Source: Paenibacillus ginsengarvi | GTDB lineage: Bacteria; Bacillota; Bacilli; Paenibacillales; NBRC-103111 | Reading direction: 5' to 3' | DNA: 64,000 nucleotides | Assembly: GCF_003626695.1 (NCBI RefSeq) | Contig: NZ_RBAH01000001.1 | Span: forward strand, 248,001 to 312,000 | Part shown: piece by piece, positions 18,550-27,531 of the stretch | How positions within the stretch are numbered: position 1 is the first letter of the stretch | How the letters are laid out: each line of letters begins with the position of its first letter | Notes under the pieces: model-generated | Told to the model about the DNA's origin: nothing | The model's database searches: none | The model's input: only the letters and a program-made list of their open reading frames with translations | Made by a program: the position numbers and the translations under genes

Positions 18550-18580
18550 TTTGCACTTTTACGAATTGTTTGCACTTTTA
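18550..18580 (+). promoter_or_regulatory. Direct-repeat operator for the AraC-type regulator
   Basis: TTTGCACTTTTA occurs twice in the same orientation, at 18550-18561 and 18569-18580, with starts 19 bases apart. The second copy directly abuts the -35 box of the regulator gene. Paired direct repeats about two helical turns apart, next to -35, are typical AraC-family sites. Because the promoters diverge, the site could serve both genes. Confidence 0.65.
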
Positions 18581-18609
18581 TTGACTGTCTCAAAAAGATC
18601 GCCTACTAT
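18581..18609 (+). promoter_or_regulatory. Sigma-A-type promoter of the AraC-type gene
   Basis: TTGACT (18581-18586), 17-base spacer, TACTAT (18604-18609). It is placed 38 bases before the chosen ATG and touches the direct-repeat operator. Confidence 0.65.
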
Positions 18610-18646
18610 AGCTTTAGTAAGTCTCCCTCATAAGGATGTGGCGGTC

Positions 18647-19561
18647 ATGAATCGGCGTTACCGGCATATTGTGCTTCAGGAGCAGCTGACGATCGATAAA
18701 ATTTATTCCTTTCACTATACCGAGCTGAACAAAAATTACGTATACAGCGGCGAACAGCATTCGTTCTGGGAGTTTCTGTACGTCGACAAAGGCGAAGTCG
18801 AAGTAACGACCGATTTTACTACGTTTCATTTGAAGCAGGGCGAAATTATTTTTTATTCGCCGGACGAGTTTCACAGCCTTAGGTGCAACCAGAAAACGCC
18901 GCCCAACGTGTTTATTATCGCGTTTGATTGCGAATCCGAGGCGATGCGTTTTTTTTCGCGCAAAGCGTTCTCCGTCGGCGACGAGGAGCGCAAGCTGCTG
19001 CTGCTGCTGCTCGATGAAGGCGCGAAGCTGTTCAAGCTGCCGATCATATGGCCCCCGGGCTGGAAGCCGGACCGGACGGTCCACCGGCTAACGAAAAACG
19101 AAGACCCGGAGTTCGGCTGCGAGCAGCTTATCAAAATTTATTTGGAAGCGCTTCTGATCCGACTCGTACGCAACAACCGCGCCCAGACGACGCCCAAGGC
19201 GAAGCTGTCTTCGATTACGAAGGAGAAAAGCAAGGACGAGCTGATCGACCGTATCGTCGACTACTTGCGTCTCCACTTGTCGGAGCATCCGACGCAGGAG
19301 CAGATTTGCACCGCATTCGCTTTAAGCAAGACGCATTTGCGCGCCGTCTTTCGCGAGCATACCGACTACGGCATTACGGAATATATCGTCAAAATGCGCA
19401 TTGACCTCGCCAAGCAGATGATTCGCGAGGAAACCCGCAATTTGACGGAAATCGCCGAGCATCTCGGCTATTCGAGCCTGCATTATTTTTCGCGCCAATT
19501 CAAAAAGGCGACAGGAGTGTCGCCTTCGGAATATTTAAAAACAATGAAAGCCCGCATGTAG
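18647..19561 (+). CDS. AraC-family transcriptional regulator with N-terminal cupin domain
   Basis: A 304-residue regulator. The cupin domain (about residues 10-140) has FWEFLYVDKGEVEV, LKQGEIIFYSPDEFHSL and NVFIIAFDCES. The C-terminal double helix-turn-helix (about 205-300) has SKTHLRAVFREHTDYGITEYIVKMRID and AEHLGYSSLHYFSRQFKKATGVSPSEY. The frame is open 35 codons upstream, but the ATG at 18647 follows AAGGA and the promoter. It is divergent from cluster A and likely controls it in response to a sugar bound by the cupin. It is clearly paralogous to the regulator at 26588. Confidence 0.9.
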   Translation: MNRRYRHIVLQEQLTIDKIYSFHYTELNKNYVYSGEQHSFWEFLYVDKGEVEVTTDFTTFHLKQGEIIFYSPDEFHSLRCNQKTPPNVFIIAFDCESEAMRFFSRKAFSVGDEERKLLLLLLDEGAKLFKLPIIWPPGWKPDRTVHRLTKNEDPEFGCEQLIKIYLEALLIRLVRNNRAQTTPKAKLSSITKEKSKDELIDRIVDYLRLHLSEHPTQEQICTAFALSKTHLRAVFREHTDYGITEYIVKMRIDLAKQMIREETRNLTEIAEHLGYSSLHYFSRQFKKATGVSPSEYLKTMKARM

Positions 19562-19570
19562 GTTTAATGT

Positions 19571-22351
19571 TTATGCTGCGACCTTCGAGTTGTAGCCGCC
19601 GATCAGCTTGCGGCGTTTGCGCCGGCGCGTCGTCAGGACGCTGCCGAAACCCATCAGGAACGTCGGGATGCCGGCAAATACGAGTGTTATAAGCCATTCC
19701 TTCACGCCAAGCGGAACGGTTTTGAAGATCGGCTGCAGCGGCTCCACGTACATGACGACGAGCATCAGCGCCAGCGAAGACAGCACGGCCAGCACCAAAT
19801 ATTTATTTTGCAGCGGATTGCGGTGAAAAATCGAACGCGAGCTGCGGCAATCGAACACATGGATGAGCTGCGCCATAACCAAGGTGGCGAAGGCGACCGA
19901 TTGGGCCTTGAGGAGTCCGGCCGCGCTGTCCGGGTTTTCCTGCAGCATGATCCAGAATGCGGCCAGCGTGCAAACGCCGATCAGCAGCCCGCGGCTGATG
20001 ATTTTCCAGCCGAGACGCCGGGCGAATATGTTTTCCTTCGCCGTGCGGGGCCTTTGCTGCATCAAATCTTTTTCCGGCTGATCGACGCCGAGCGCCATCG
20101 CCGGCAAGCCGTCGGTGACGAGGTTGACCCACAAGATCTGGATCGGCACGAGCGGCATTGGCATGCCCAGCATCATGGCGAGAAACATCGTCATAATTTC
20201 GCCGACGTTCGAGGCGAGCAAATAACGGATAAATTTGCGTATATTTTCGTATATGCCCCGCCCTTCCTCGATCGCCGATACGATCGTGGCGAAGTTGTCG
20301 TCGCTTAAGACGAGCGCCGATGCTTCCTTGGTGACGTCCGTTCCGGTTTGCCCCATCGCGATGCCGATATCCGACGCCTTGATCGCCGGAGCGTCGTTGA
20401 CGCCATCGCCTGTCATCGCCACGACATGGCCTTTGCGCTGAAGCGACTTGACGATGCGCAGCTTGTGCTCGGGCGAGACGCGCGCGTATACGTAGGTTTG
20501 ATCCGTCTTCTCGTCCAACTCGTCGTCGGACAACGCGGCGATTTGCTGTCCGGACATCGACAGTCCGTTCGCCGGAATCATACCGAGCTGTCTCGCGATC
20601 GCCTCCGCCGTCGCCAGATGATCGCCGGTAATCATGACCGTTTTGATGCCGGCCCGCTTGCACGTCTGGATCGCGTCTCTTACTTCTTTGCGCGGCGGGT
20701 CGATCATGCCGGCGAGACCGACGAAGACGAGCTGGCTTTCGAGCGTATGCGGCGTATCCTCGCGATCGGTCGACTTCAGCTCCTTGTAGGCGAAGCCGAG
20801 CACGCGCAGCGCGGAGCGGGCCATCCCTTCGTTCGCGGCAATCACTTTCTGCTTCAGCGTCGGCGTAAACGGGATCACCTTGCCATCCCACAGCACATAG
20901 GCGCATTTTTCGAGCACAACGTCGGGTGCGCCTTTCGTGAACAGCAGGCGGCCTCCCTGATGATGCATCAGCACCGACATCCGCTTCCGGTCCGAATCAA
21001 ACGGCAGTTCGCCCTTCCTGTCGTACAGCCCCTCCAGCGACTGCCTCGTAATGCCGGCCTTCGCGCCCAGCACGACCAGCGCTCCTTCCGTCGGATCGCC
21101 CTTGATCGAAAAGACCGGCTTCAGCGGACCTTTCGCCCCTTTTCGCTTCTGCTCCGGCATTTCTTCGTGCAGCACGGCGTTGTTGCACAGGACGCCGATT
21201 TGCAGCAAACGGCGAAGCGTCTGGTTTTGCCGCAGATCGACGGGCGCGCCGGCCTTTACGATGTGTCCGGACGGCTCGTAGCCGTCTCCGGTTACTTCGA
21301 GCACGTCTCCGCCGAGCCAGACGTGAGTGACGGTCATTTTATTTTGCGTCAGCGTTCCCGTTTTGTCCGAGCAGATGACGGACGCGCAGCCTAGCGTTTC
21401 TACCGACGGCAGCTTGCGTACGATCGCTTTGCGCTTGATCATGCGCTGCACGCCGAGCGCAAGGGCGATCGTAACGATCGCGGGCAATCCTTCCGGAATG
21501 GCGGCGACGGCGAGGCTGACCCCGGCCAAAAACATCGCGTAAGGCGGCTGGCCGTGCAAAATACCGGCGATGACAACCATGATCGTCAGCCCGATCGCAA
21601 CCGCGATCAAAATTTTGCCGAGCTGCTCGAGACGGTGCTGCAGCGGCGTTTCCATCGTTTCGGTGTTCTGGATCAGATCGGCGATTTTGCCCATTTCCGT
21701 GCCCATGCCGGTGCGAACGACGATTCCCTTCGCCGTTCCCCTCGTGACCATCGTCCCCATGAAGCCGAGATTTTTCTGATCCCCAAGCGGCACTTCCCCG
21801 CTCTCCAGCGCTTCCGTATGCTTGCCTACCGGAACCGACTCGCCGGTCAGGGCGGATTCTTCCACGTACAGGCTGTTCGCCTCGATAAAGCGCACATCGG
21901 CAGGAATGCGGTCCCCGCTCTCGATGAGAACGATGTCTCCCGCTGCCAGTTCCCTTGCCGGTACTTGCGCGAGCTCTCCGTCGCGTATCACTTTGGCGGT
22001 AGGCGCCGATAGCTCCTTAAGCGCCCGCAGCGACCGCTCGGCCCTGAACTCCTGAATGAAGCCGAGGATGCCGTTCATGACGATGATCGCCACAATCGTA
22101 ATCGCGTCCAAATATTCGCCCAGCAGACCGGAGACGAGTGTGGCTGCCATGAGCACAAGCACCATGAAATCTTTGAACTGATTCAAAAACAGCACGATCA
22201 GCGGCACGTTCCGCTTCTCCGTCAGCTCGTTATTCCCTCCGCGCTCCCGGCGCGCCTTCGCCTCATCCCAGGTAAGACCGTGAGCCGGTACGACATCGTG
22301 CGCGCGCGCCGCTTCCTCCGCCTCCATCTGATACCACATCTTCTGTTCCAC
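19571..22351 (-). CDS. yloB: P-type calcium-transporting ATPase (YloB-like)
   Basis: A P2A-type ATPase of 926 residues that pumps calcium out of the cell. The actuator motif LTGESVPV, the phosphorylation site [15 protein letters not shown] (Asp near residue 335), the nucleotide-domain [27 protein letters not shown] and about ten membrane segments are visible. The calcium-site pattern [10 protein letters not shown] (helix 4) and the segment [19 protein letters not shown] (helix 6) support calcium specificity. It starts with GTG behind GGAGGG. In B. subtilis yloA (rqcH), yloB, yloC and remA are neighbours. Here yloB lies back to back with rqcH but about 10 kb from remA. Confidence 0.94.
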   Translation of the reverse strand: MEQKMWYQMEAEEAARAHDVVPAHGLTWDEAKARRERGGNNELTEKRNVPLIVLFLNQFKDFMVLVLMAATLVSGLLGEYLDAITIVAIIVMNGILGFIQEFRAERSLRALKELSAPTAKVIRDGELAQVPARELAAGDIVLIESGDRIPADVRFIEANSLYVEESALTGESVPVGKHTEALESGEVPLGDQKNLGFMGTMVTRGTAKGIVVRTGMGTEMGKIADLIQNTETMETPLQHRLEQLGKILIAVAIGLTIMVVIAGILHGQPPYAMFLAGVSLAVAAIPEGLPAIVTIALALGVQRMIKRKAIVRKLPSVETLGCASVICSDKTGTLTQNKMTVTHVWLGGDVLEVTGDGYEPSGHIVKAGAPVDLRQNQTLRRLLQIGVLCNNAVLHEEMPEQKRKGAKGPLKPVFSIKGDPTEGALVVLGAKAGITRQSLEGLYDRKGELPFDSDRKRMSVLMHHQGGRLLFTKGAPDVVLEKCAYVLWDGKVIPFTPTLKQKVIAANEGMARSALRVLGFAYKELKSTDREDTPHTLESQLVFVGLAGMIDPPRKEVRDAIQTCKRAGIKTVMITGDHLATAEAIARQLGMIPANGLSMSGQQIAALSDDELDEKTDQTYVYARVSPEHKLRIVKSLQRKGHVVAMTGDGVNDAPAIKASDIGIAMGQTGTDVTKEASALVLSDDNFATIVSAIEEGRGIYENIRKFIRYLLASNVGEIMTMFLAMMLGMPMPLVPIQILWVNLVTDGLPAMALGVDQPEKDLMQQRPRTAKENIFARRLGWKIISRGLLIGVCTLAAFWIMLQENPDSAAGLLKAQSVAFATLVMAQLIHVFDCRSSRSIFHRNPLQNKYLVLAVLSSLALMLVVMYVEPLQPIFKTVPLGVKEWLITLVFAGIPTFLMGFGSVLTTRRRKRRKLIGGYNSKVAA

Positions 22352-22596
22352 GCTTTATTCCCTCCCGAAGCGCCATAATGTACACGCCCATTCAACGTAA
22401 ATGTATTCAGACAAGCCGGAAAATATCCCACCGCCCGTCCGTTTTCCGATTATTTTCAGCCGCGCACGTTCGCCAAAAATGATTAAAACATTTGTTCCTC
22501 CCGTCCTGTTGTGGCATGATAGGAGAAGCCCGTAAGCGCGCCGGTTGCGGACGCTGCGGACTTCTTAGAGCTTTATCCAAAAAGGAGTGTAACATC

Positions 22597-24354
22597 ATGT
22601 CATTGGACGGTCTGGTCACTCGTGCGATCGCAAGCGAGCTTGCGATGTGCGAAGGCGGCCGCATTAATAAAATCAACCAGCCCTCGCGCAGCGACATCGT
22701 TCTGCAAATTCGGGCGCGCGGACAAAACCTGAAGCTGCTCTTATCGGCGGGGGCCACGTACCCGCGGGTTCACCTGACGGAAGCCCAATACGTGAATCCG
22801 ACCGAGGCGCCCATGTTCTGTATGCTGCTGCGCAAGCATTGCGAAGGCGGCGTCATCGAGAAGGTGGCGCAGGTCGGGCTGGAGCGCGTTCTGCATATCG
22901 ACGTCAGACAGCGCGACGAAATCGGCGATATTAGCCTGAAGCGGATCGTTGTCGAGATTATGGGACGGCACAGCAATATCATCCTGCTCGATCCGGCGTC
23001 GGGCACGATTCTGGACGGCATCCACCACGTCACCCCGGCTATCAGCAACTACCGGATTGTCATGCCCGGCAGCTCCTACACGTCTCCTCCGGAGCAGGGC
23101 AAAGCGAATCCGCTTGAGATGACGGAAGCGACGTTTATGGATGCGGTAAACAAACCGGACGAAGCCGGTACGCTAACTCGTCAGCGGCTGGTCGATTGCT
23201 TCAGCGGCGTAAGCCCGCTGGCCGCCAGAGAGATCGTGTTCCGCAGCGGCATCCCGGCAACTGCCTTAGCTCTTGAAACGGATTGGAGCGCCGTATGGAA
23301 TGTGTTCCGCGAGGTGATGCAGGACGTCGGCGCAGGACGGTTTACACCGGTAATCGCAGACGAGACGGGAAGCGGCAAGGCCTACTTTTCCGTCATCGAG
23401 CTCACCCATGTCGAAGGCACTTCAAGCCGGTTCGATTCGGTGAGCGCGTGCCTGGAGTCCTATTACGGAGATAAAGCGGTGCGGGATACGGTCAAGCAGC
23501 GGGCTTCGGACATGATCCGTTTTCTGCAAAACGAACGCAACAAAAATGCGAAAAAGCTGGAGAAGCTGGACGAAACGATCGAGGAAGCGAAAGGGGCGGA
23601 CGAATACCGGATACTCGGCGAGTTGCTCACCGCCTCCCTGCATACGATCCGCAAGGGCGACAAATCGATCGAAGTGATTAACTATTATGACGAGGAGCAG
23701 AAGCCTCTGCGCATCGAGCTCGACCCGCTGCTGAGCCCTTCCGAGAACGCGCAGCGTTACTTCAAGAAGTATACGAAGCTGCGGAACAGCCTCGAAGCGG
23801 TGAACGAGCAGATCGAATCGGCCCGCAAAGAAATCATTTACTTCGATACGCTGCTCACTCAGCTCGACCGGGCTGCGCTGGTAGACATCGAGGGCATCCG
23901 CGAGGAATTGATCGAGCAGGGTTATCTCCGCGAACGCGGGGGCAAGAAAAACGTCAAAAAGAAAAAGAACGACAAGCCGGTGCTTACCTGTTATACGTCC
24001 GGCGAAGGCGTTCCGATCTATGTAGGCAAAAACAACATCCAGAACGAATATTTGACGAACCGGGTCGCCCAGCCGAACGATACGTGGCTGCATACAAAAG
24101 ATATTCCCGGCTCCCATGTCGTCATCCGCGCCGACAAATTCGGTGAGGCGACGCTGCACGAGGCGGCGATGCTGGCCGCATATTACAGCCAGGCGAAGTC
24201 GTCCAGCCAAGTACCCGTCGACTACACGCTCATCCGTCACGTACGCAAGCCGAACGGGGCGAAGCCGGGCTTCGTTATCTACGAGCGGCAAAAAACGCTG
24301 TATATGACGCCCGACGAGGACGCGATCAAGACGCTGCCGGTAACGGTGAAATAA
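22597..24354 (+). CDS. rqcH: Ribosome-associated quality-control protein RqcH (NFACT family, YloA)
   Basis: A 585-residue NFACT protein. It binds stalled 50S-peptidyl-tRNA complexes and adds C-terminal alanine tails. The NFACT-N domain begins MSLDGLVTRAIASEL and includes VVEIMGRHSNIILLD. A coiled-coil stretch is seen around residues 300-450, and the NFACT-R domain near the end has NDTWLHTKDIPGSHVVIR. AAGGAG precedes the ATG at 22597; the open frame extends 35 codons upstream without a ribosome site. Older annotations call it a fibronectin-binding protein. It is divergent from yloB; the 245-base gap holds no gene. Confidence 0.95.
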   Translation: MSLDGLVTRAIASELAMCEGGRINKINQPSRSDIVLQIRARGQNLKLLLSAGATYPRVHLTEAQYVNPTEAPMFCMLLRKHCEGGVIEKVAQVGLERVLHIDVRQRDEIGDISLKRIVVEIMGRHSNIILLDPASGTILDGIHHVTPAISNYRIVMPGSSYTSPPEQGKANPLEMTEATFMDAVNKPDEAGTLTRQRLVDCFSGVSPLAAREIVFRSGIPATALALETDWSAVWNVFREVMQDVGAGRFTPVIADETGSGKAYFSVIELTHVEGTSSRFDSVSACLESYYGDKAVRDTVKQRASDMIRFLQNERNKNAKKLEKLDETIEEAKGADEYRILGELLTASLHTIRKGDKSIEVINYYDEEQKPLRIELDPLLSPSENAQRYFKKYTKLRNSLEAVNEQIESARKEIIYFDTLLTQLDRAALVDIEGIREELIEQGYLRERGGKKNVKKKKNDKPVLTCYTSGEGVPIYVGKNNIQNEYLTNRVAQPNDTWLHTKDIPGSHVVIRADKFGEATLHEAAMLAAYYSQAKSSSQVPVDYTLIRHVRKPNGAKPGFVIYERQKTLYMTPDEDAIKTLPVTVK

Positions 24355-24360
24355 AAGAAG

Positions 24361-24396
24361 AAAAGGCGGTCACCATGCGCGGTGCCGCCTTTTTGC
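24361..24396. terminator. Bidirectional intrinsic terminator
   Basis: AAAAGGCGG-t-CACC and GGTG-CCGCCTTTTT form a nine-base-pair stem with one bulge, with A and T runs on both sides. It lies between the convergent rqcH and the beta-helix gene. Confidence 0.85.
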
Positions 24397-24411
24397 ATAT
24401 CAACTCGTTCT

Positions 24412-26502
24412 TTACACCGGGAGGACGGAGTAGCTGTTCGTATCCTGCGAGATCACAGCCGTTATCTTTTGGTTGTCCGGCATCAGGAGCGTGCTCGTTC
24501 CGCTTTTGACGGAACAAAGCGCCGCCTGGTTGTATTCCGCTCCGCTATCGTTCTTGATGCACATTTCGTCCAGCGCTACCGCGGCAAGTTCGCTTCGCCT
24601 CATCGTAAAAGCATTGTCGTGCACCTGCACGGAAGTTCCCCGGCTTGCCCGGAATAAACGTACGCCTAGCTGGTCGTGCGTTTTGCATACGATCGTGTTG
24701 CCCTGGATTTCGATACTCGCCAGATCGCCGATATCGTCGCAGTTCATATAGATGCCGCAGGCGCCGTACGGCTCATTAGCTGTAAAATCTTTGATCGTGT
24801 TGCCCTTGACCACAATACCCTGCTGATCTCCGCGAATAATAACGGGATTCCGGAACCCTTTTAACAAATTGTTCTGCACGACCACATCGAAGTTGGTACT
24901 GAGCCGGCCCCGGATGATGCTCGTTCGCAGCTCGATGCCAATCTCCGCACGCCTTCCCTCCAGCCAGTTCCCTTGGATGAGTCCGCTGTTCGTCTGATTG
25001 GCGATTACGATGGCGGCCCGAACCTGATCTTTGATCGTATTGCCCTCGATAATAAAATCCTGAGCACGCTGGTTGACGTCCCGTCCCATGCCGAAGCCTT
25101 GTATCGAGAAGCCGTCGACGTTATCCTCGAGCACGTTGCCGATTGCGATCGGTTTCCTTGCCCCGCAAAGCCGAACGGCATGCTGCGAACTCCTCTTGAT
25201 GAAGTTCCCTTGGATGAGACACTCTTCGCCGCGGATGATTTCGATTCCCGAGCCTTCGGCGGTGTTGACGATCACGTTGTACAGCAGCTTCGTGCCGAAC
25301 GTATGGGTGGCCGCGCGAATGGCGGCATCGTCGCAATTGTCGAACCAGCAGTGCTCGATTACCGTTCGCTTCGCCCCCGTAATATGAATGCCGTGAACTT
25401 CCGAATCCGTCCCATCGTAATAAACGTCCGGACTGCATACGTTTTTCACCTGAAGATGTCCGATATAAACATCATTTGCCCGCGATGTGATATGGATGCC
25501 CGGGCCGAGCGCCTGAAATTGAAGCACAGTAGATGCTTTTCCTGCTCCCCGTAACAATGTTGCCGCACCCGGCTTCAAGGTCGCCGCAGTTAAATACGTG
25601 CCTGGTGGTAGGGACAACTCGCCGCCCGCGGCACGGTCCAGCGCTTCCTGGAGCGCGGCCGAATCGTCGTGGCCGACATAAACGCCGCGCATTTGCTCCA
25701 AAGCGGGACGATCCAGCGTTACCGTTCGCCCGTCCACGGCCGCGATTCCGGCAAGCAGATAGCTGCCGAACTGTACGACTTCCAATCTGCCGACGGCTCC
25801 GGTGGATGCCGAATCGTACGTCCCGGTTTCTCCCTTCATAGCTCCCTCGACTTTTGCCACGAAAAAGACCACATTTGAATTCGCATAACCGCCGGGAACC
25901 CAGTTTTTGTAGGAGCCGCTTCGCCATTGGGCGGCAATTTCCCGCGCAGCCGTCCGCTTCCCTTTCTCCATCACAAGCTCCGCTTCGACGCCGGTGTTCT
26001 GTCCGTATACAAAAGAATCTCGCTTGATCCCCGGCTCGCCGGCTGTCAGCCGCACTTCTGCCGTTCCCGCTTCGCCGCCGTTCGTCCATCCTTCGAAAAA
26101 CCAGTCGCGAATCCGATCCGCGATGACCGGCACCGTCTCGCCCGCTTGGACGGGAATCAGAAATTCTACTGTATCCAGTACGATTGCTATATACCCGGAA
26201 GCCGAACAGCCCTGCGTCAGGCGCAGCGCAACCGTTTCGCAGCCTGCTTCAACCTCCGTCACCCGGACTTCCTCACCCGGAAGAACAAGGCTGATTACGC
26301 CCGAACTTCGCGCATCCTCCTCGATAACGAGCGACAGCACTTCCCGCAGCGGTTTTCCCGCCCCCGCAATCAAGATGCCCTGCCCCTCCGCGAAATCGAT
26401 CTCTTCATCCAGAACGAGCCGTCTGCTTCCCGATTCGATCGTTCCGGTCGTCCATTTCGACGATCCCGACAGATGAGGAACGGCATCGTTGTTTCCCTTC
26501 AT
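24412..26502 (-). CDS. Right-handed parallel beta-helix protein without signal peptide
   Basis: A 696-residue protein. The C-terminal part (about residues 260-660) is a parallel beta-helix: SAALQEALDRAAGGELSLPPGTYL, then repeated rungs such as NDVYIGHLQVKN, KRTVIEHCWFDNCDDAAI, EECLIQGNFIKRS and GIVVKGNTIKD. The folds closest by pattern are pectate-lyase-3, C5-epimerase and tailspike-like proteins. The first 250 residues are a separate beta-rich region I cannot place. There is no Sec or Tat signal, unlike the second beta-helix protein at 27532. I chose the ATG preceded by AAGGGG rather than the TTG six codons upstream. It is divergent from an AraC regulator. Whether it is a lyase, an epimerase or a binding protein is open. 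Confidence 0.75.
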   Translation of the reverse strand: MKGNNDAVPHLSGSSKWTTGTIESGSRRLVLDEEIDFAEGQGILIAGAGKPLREVLSLVIEEDARSSGVISLVLPGEEVRVTEVEAGCETVALRLTQGCSASGYIAIVLDTVEFLIPVQAGETVPVIADRIRDWFFEGWTNGGEAGTAEVRLTAGEPGIKRDSFVYGQNTGVEAELVMEKGKRTAAREIAAQWRSGSYKNWVPGGYANSNVVFFVAKVEGAMKGETGTYDSASTGAVGRLEVVQFGSYLLAGIAAVDGRTVTLDRPALEQMRGVYVGHDDSAALQEALDRAAGGELSLPPGTYLTAATLKPGAATLLRGAGKASTVLQFQALGPGIHITSRANDVYIGHLQVKNVCSPDVYYDGTDSEVHGIHITGAKRTVIEHCWFDNCDDAAIRAATHTFGTKLLYNVIVNTAEGSGIEIIRGEECLIQGNFIKRSSQHAVRLCGARKPIAIGNVLEDNVDGFSIQGFGMGRDVNQRAQDFIIEGNTIKDQVRAAIVIANQTNSGLIQGNWLEGRRAEIGIELRTSIIRGRLSTNFDVVVQNNLLKGFRNPVIIRGDQQGIVVKGNTIKDFTANEPYGACGIYMNCDDIGDLASIEIQGNTIVCKTHDQLGVRLFRASRGTSVQVHDNAFTMRRSELAAVALDEMCIKNDSGAEYNQAALCSVKSGTSTLLMPDNQKITAVISQDTNSYSVLPV

Positions 26503-26524
26503 CCTCACAACCCCTTCCAACCGA

Positions 26525-26553
26525 TTTAAAAACTAGCGATCTTTTACTATAAT
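26525..26553 (+). promoter_or_regulatory. Candidate promoter of the second AraC gene
   Basis: TTTAAA (26525-26530), 17-base spacer, TATAAT (26548-26553), 34 bases before the ATG. Overlapping it on the minus strand, TTACGG and TATAGT at 17-base spacing could drive the beta-helix gene. Confidence 0.5.
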
Positions 26554-26587
26554 ATATTCATCCTATAACCGTAAGGGGGAGTGACTT

Positions 26588-27511
26588 ATGACGGAAGTCA
26601 AACCAAGAAAACGTTTACGGTTGCAAACGGAAATCGAGGTCGCCGATTTATATACGTTTTACTATTTCGAACTGCCTACGCACTATATGTCCGGGATGGA
26701 ACAGTACGATTTCTGGGTGCTCAGCTACATCGACAAGGGCGAAATGCTCGTAAATCTGGAAAACGACGAACGAATGCTGAAGCAAGGCGAATTGACGCTT
26801 TTCAGACCCGGCACCCTGCACCGGGTATCGTCTTCGGACCGGAGCGCGCCGAACGTAATGATCGTCTCCTTCGAATGCCATTCCCCCGGTTTAAACGGCT
26901 TGGCCAACAAAACGCTAGTTTTGACGGATTCGGAAAAGCGGCTGCTTTCCTTCATTTTGCAGGAAGCCTACCGATCGTTCGAGTTAAAAACGCAAGACCG
27001 CGAAATCGTCAGAAGCCCGAATCCGCCTTTCGGCGGCGAACAAATGATCAAAAACGTACTGGAGCTACTGCTGCTGGCGCTTGCAAGAAGATCAACGCCG
27101 CAAAGCGAGACCGAGGCTCCGGCGTCTATCGTCAAACCGGTCAAGGACGGCGGCACCGTTTCCGACATTATCGAATTTATGAAAACCCGGCTGTCCGGCC
27201 AAGTTACGGCCGAAGAAATCGGCAAAACGTTCGGAATCGGTAAAGCGCAGCTGTACGCAGCCTTTAAAACGAAAACAGGGTACGGGATTATGGAATACTT
27301 CAAGCTGCTGAAAATGGAAGAAGCGAAGCGGCTTATTCGCGAAGACAAACGGACCATAACCGAAATTGCCGCTTCGCTCGACTTCAACAATGTGCAGTAT
27401 TTCTCCAAACAGTTCAAGCGGCTGACCGGCATGAAGCCGACGGAGTACGCCAAGACGGTGCATGCCCGATTCGGCAGAGGCAATCTGGATTTGCCGCTTA
27501 CTTCCATTTAG
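26588..27511 (+). CDS. AraC-family transcriptional regulator, paralogue of the 18647 regulator
   Basis: A 307-residue protein with the same layout as the regulator at 18647. The cupin part has DFWVLSYIDKGEMLVN, LKQGELTLFRPGTLHRV and PNVMIVSFECHSPG. A shared PPFGGEQMIKN patch sits where the other has EFGCEQLIKI. The double helix-turn-helix has GKAQLYAAFKTKTGYGIMEYFKLLKMEEAKRL and AASLDFNNVQYFSKQFKRLTGMKPTEY. GGGGGAG precedes the ATG. It lies between and faces away from the first beta-helix gene, and convergent with the second, so it probably controls one or both. Confidence 0.9.
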   Translation: MTEVKPRKRLRLQTEIEVADLYTFYYFELPTHYMSGMEQYDFWVLSYIDKGEMLVNLENDERMLKQGELTLFRPGTLHRVSSSDRSAPNVMIVSFECHSPGLNGLANKTLVLTDSEKRLLSFILQEAYRSFELKTQDREIVRSPNPPFGGEQMIKNVLELLLLALARRSTPQSETEAPASIVKPVKDGGTVSDIIEFMKTRLSGQVTAEEIGKTFGIGKAQLYAAFKTKTGYGIMEYFKLLKMEEAKRLIREDKRTITEIAASLDFNNVQYFSKQFKRLTGMKPTEYAKTVHARFGRGNLDLPLTSI

Positions 27512-27531
27512 CCGCCTTGGAACGGCTCCTT

